Shown: positions 60,129 through 64,000 of the stretch, one piece after another
How positions within the stretch are numbered: position 1 is the stretch's first letter
Layout of the letters: the number at the start of each line of letters is the position of its first letter
Origin: Pseudonocardiaceae bacterium
GTDB taxonomy: Bacteria; Actinomycetota; Actinomycetes; Mycobacteriales; Pseudonocardiaceae
Direction of reading: 5' to 3'
NCBI GenBank assembly: GCA_009377865.1
Contig: WHTH01000003.1
Location: forward strand, 1 to 64,000
Length of the DNA: 64,000 bases
Program-made: the position numbers and the translations under genes
Notes under the pieces: generated by a model
Told to the model about the DNA's origin: nothing
The model's database searches: none
What the model saw: the letters and a program-made list of their open reading frames with translations, nothing else

Positions 60129-60849
60129 TGACCCTGCTGCACAGCGTGACGACGCTGACCCGTTCAGCGCCGCTTTGGCTGGGGACAACCCTGTGGACGG
60201 TGTGGACAACTCGATCAGTGGCGGCGACGATATCGCAGGTCACACCGGGATGGAGCAGCCCCAGCCACCTCGCATGGAGCAACCGACGATCGAGGGTGGT
60301 GGCCGGCCCGGCGCGCCCGATGACCGCACCGGCGAGCAGCCGCGTGGCGCAGATCTGGCGCGGTCCGCGCTGCAGGCGGCGCAGTCGGCCGCTCGTGACG
60401 CCGGCAGGGCGGCACCAGGGTCACGGCAGCGGCGGGTGACCCGCCGTGGCGCGCCGCGGCGGCGCCGCGGCTGGTCGGGCTCACGCGGCGACGACCGTGA
60501 CCCGCAGCCGCTGGGACGGCTGGCATCCCGGCTGGTCGCCGACCGTGGCTGGACCACCAGAGTCTCCGGTGGACAGGTGTTCGGCCGCTGGGAGCGGCTG
60601 GTCGGCGAGGAAATCGCCGAGCACGCCCGGCCGGTCGCACTGCGCGAGGGTGAACTGACCGTGCAGGCCAGTTCCACGGCCTGGGCCACGCAGCTGCGGT
60701 TGCTGCAACGCCAGCTGCTGGGCCGGATCACCGCCGGGGTCGGGCGTGGTGTCGTGACCCGACTGCGGGTGCTGGGCCCGGCCGGGCCGAGCTGGCAGTA
60801 CGGCCCCCGTCACGTGCGGGGTCGCGGCCCCCGCGACACCTACGGCTGA
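60118..60849 (+). CDS. dciA: DUF721 protein, DciA-type helicase loader/operator
   Basis: 243 residues with a TTG start inside the recF end. A long Asp/Gly/Gln-rich disordered N-terminus and a basic patch ('[20 protein letters not shown]') precede the KH-like DUF721 domain ('[20 protein letters not shown]', '[20 protein letters not shown]', '[20 protein letters not shown]'). DciA replaces DnaC-type loaders and interacts with DnaB; mycobacterial Rv0004 is the example. Its first ~30 codons contain three DnaA-box-like sequences. Confidence 0.9.
   Translation: MSGDDPAAQRDDADPFSAALAGDNPVDGVDNSISGGDDIAGHTGMEQPQPPRMEQPTIEGGGRPGAPDDRTGEQPRGADLARSALQAAQSAARDAGRAAPGSRQRRVTRRGAPRRRRGWSGSRGDDRDPQPLGRLASRLVADRGWTTRVSGGQVFGRWERLVGEEIAEHARPVALREGELTVQASSTAWATQLRLLQRQLLGRITAGVGRGVVTRLRVLGPAGPSWQYGPRHVRGRGPRDTYG
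60180..60209. promoter_or_regulatory. Tandem DnaA-box-like cluster in the 5' coding part of dciA
   Basis: TGGGGACAA (60180-60188), TGTGGACGG (60192-60200) and the perfect box TGTGGACAA (60201-60209) lie within 30 bases, the last two exactly abutting. They fall inside the disordered N-terminal coding region, which relaxes protein constraint. DnaA binding could regulate downstream gyrB or extend the origin; this is inference. Confidence 0.55.
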
Positions 60850-63133
<2,284 letters not shown>

Positions 63134-63337
63134 TGCTTGTCCATAGTGGACCAGCGAAGGGACCTCAGCTGTGCGCAGTACAGGCTGTGGCCCTCGCCTG
63201 ATCCCAGAGCCATCCAGGCCTGGCTCCGGTTTGGCGCTCTCGACGAAGCCGATCGTTCGCTACCTACTCGGCCGTAGTGGCGTGTGGTTGCCAGCGCGCG
63301 CCGACCGAGCGGCTCCCGCCGACGTCGATGAGGTCGC

Positions 63338-63574
63338 TCAGTCGAAGTCGCCGGCTTGGACGCCGCTGAGAAATGCGCGCCACTCGGGGCGGGTGAACGC
63401 CAGCACCGGCCCGGTGGGATCCTTGGAGTCGCGCATGGCGATCTGGTCGCGTAGCTCGGCGACCTCGACGCAATCGGTCTGTTCACTGCCGCCGTTGCTG
63501 CGGCTGCTCTTGTGCCACCTCACGCCGGTGAGGTCGGACGAACGCATGGTGCTCGCCTCGTTTCCGCTGGTCAC
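63338..63574 (-). CDS. DUF397 protein
   Basis: 78 residues from a GTG at 63574 that overlaps the preceding stop (GTGA); an internal ATG at 63547 gives the usual shorter form. 'LTGVRWHKSSRSNGGSEQTD' followed by 'CVEVAEL' and 'VAFTRPEWRAFLSGV'-like end (read VLAFTRPEWRAFLSGVQAG) are the DUF397 signature. DUF397 proteins accompany XRE/DUF5753 regulators by the dozen in actinomycetes and are thought to act as their partners in development. 204 bases separate it from gyrB. Confidence 0.92.
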   Translation of the reverse strand: MTSGNEASTMRSSDLTGVRWHKSSRSNGGSEQTDCVEVAELRDQIAMRDSKDPTGPVLAFTRPEWRAFLSGVQAGDFD

Positions 63575-64000
63575 GGGTCATCGGCCAGCCACTGGACGAG
63601 GTCTATGGAGTCGTGCGGGCTCAGTGCCTCGGATCGTAGCCGGTCGAACACCAGTTTATACGCCCGCACCTCGGACTCTTTCTCCAGGTGCGACGCGTTC
63701 ACGGCGTTCTCCAGGTAGGCGACGCCGGGTTCGTCAGGGTCATCGAAACCGAGCACGGTAAACGAACCGTTCATGCCCTGGTGTATGCCGACCGAGACCG
63801 GCACCACCTGGAAGCACACTGCGGGCAGCGCGGCCTGGGTTACAAGGTGTCGGAGCTGTGCGCGCATCACCTCCGCACCGCCGATCGGGCGACGCAGCGC
63901 GGTCTCGTCCACGATCGCGACCAGCTCCAGCGAAGGGTCCTCGGTGAGCCGGCGCTGCCGATGGACCCGGACCTGCGCGAGACGGTCGAGTTCTGCGTCG
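63571..64000 (-). CDS. XRE-family regulator with DUF5753 domain, cut by the window edge
   Basis: The frame is open from base 64000 on the minus strand, so the N-terminal helix-turn-helix is outside. The visible ~142 residues are the DUF5753 sensor-like domain: 'VRVHRQRRLTEDPSLELVAI', 'RRPIGGAEVMRAQLRHLVTQ', 'VCFQVVPVSVGIHQGMNGSF' and 'FDDPDEPGVAYLENAVNASH'. It couples to the DUF397 gene by GTGA. Such pairs influence morphological differentiation or antibiotic production in Streptomyces; targets here are unknown. Confidence 0.9.
   Translation of the reverse strand, partial: DAELDRLAQVRVHRQRRLTEDPSLELVAIVDETALRRPIGGAEVMRAQLRHLVTQAALPAVCFQVVPVSVGIHQGMNGSFTVLGFDDPDEPGVAYLENAVNASHLEKESEVRAYKLVFDRLRSEALSPHDSIDLVQWLADDP

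Overview
The window is a high-GC actinobacterial chromosome segment spanning the replication origin. Gene content and order point to the Pseudonocardiales (a Pseudonocardia-like organism), but the sequence alone does not fix the genus. The evidence is: GTG/TTG starts and strong G/C in third codon positions; the order dnaB-rplI-rpsR-ssb-rpsF, PBP1, DUF5318, PadR-ino1, leuS, pcnA, mutT-like, murJ, trxB-trxA, cwlM, parB-parA-rsmG-jag-yidC-yidD-rnpA-rpmH, dnaA; and a gnd gene in front of recF, as in Streptomyces and Pseudonocardiaceae.

Layout. 1-14,050 is accessory: a LuxR regulator cut by the window edge, a wrecked FAD oxidoreductase, an AbiEii-like/XRE pair, a Cys-nucleophile alpha/beta hydrolase, an AfsR-type SARP regulator, an ECF sigma factor overlapping a methyltransferase gene, a nitrobindin-like protein, a VapBC pair and gene remnants. 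14,057-30,700 is core: alcohol dehydrogenase, dnaB carrying a class 3 mini-intein, rplI-rpsR-ssb-rpsF, a secreted anchored protein, endonuclease IV, a GT87 membrane glycosyltransferase, PBP1, DUF5318, PadR-ino1 and leuS. 30,699-38,240 is a second accessory patch: SdpI, DUF427, a decayed WXG100/DUF1023/lipoprotein cassette, an AurF-like oxygenase, YqgE, idi, a holin-like protein and a second VapBC pair. 38,277-63,133 is the origin-proximal core from pcnA to gyrB. The right end is a DUF397 and XRE/DUF5753 pair, the latter cut by the edge.

How the genes work together. DnaA, the oriC region, DciA (DUF721), DnaB, SSB, RecF and GyrB serve initiation and fork function; ParA, ParB and two parS sites serve origin segregation; RnpA, RpmH, YidD, YidC and Jag form the usual tRNA-processing and membrane-insertion cluster; PBP1, MurJ, a separate pseudokinase and CwlM belong to peptidoglycan synthesis; TrxB and TrxA form a redox pair.

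Most notable points: dnaN is missing from its expected place between the origin and gnd; the DnaB intein shows the class 3 Trp-Cys-Thr signature; leuS is preceded by a 12-residue leader peptide with three consecutive Leu codons and two hairpins, a candidate leucine attenuator; DnaA-box-like motifs are arrayed at about one helical turn upstream of dnaB; and a perfect 15-bp inverted repeat lies beside the DnaA boxes of the origin.
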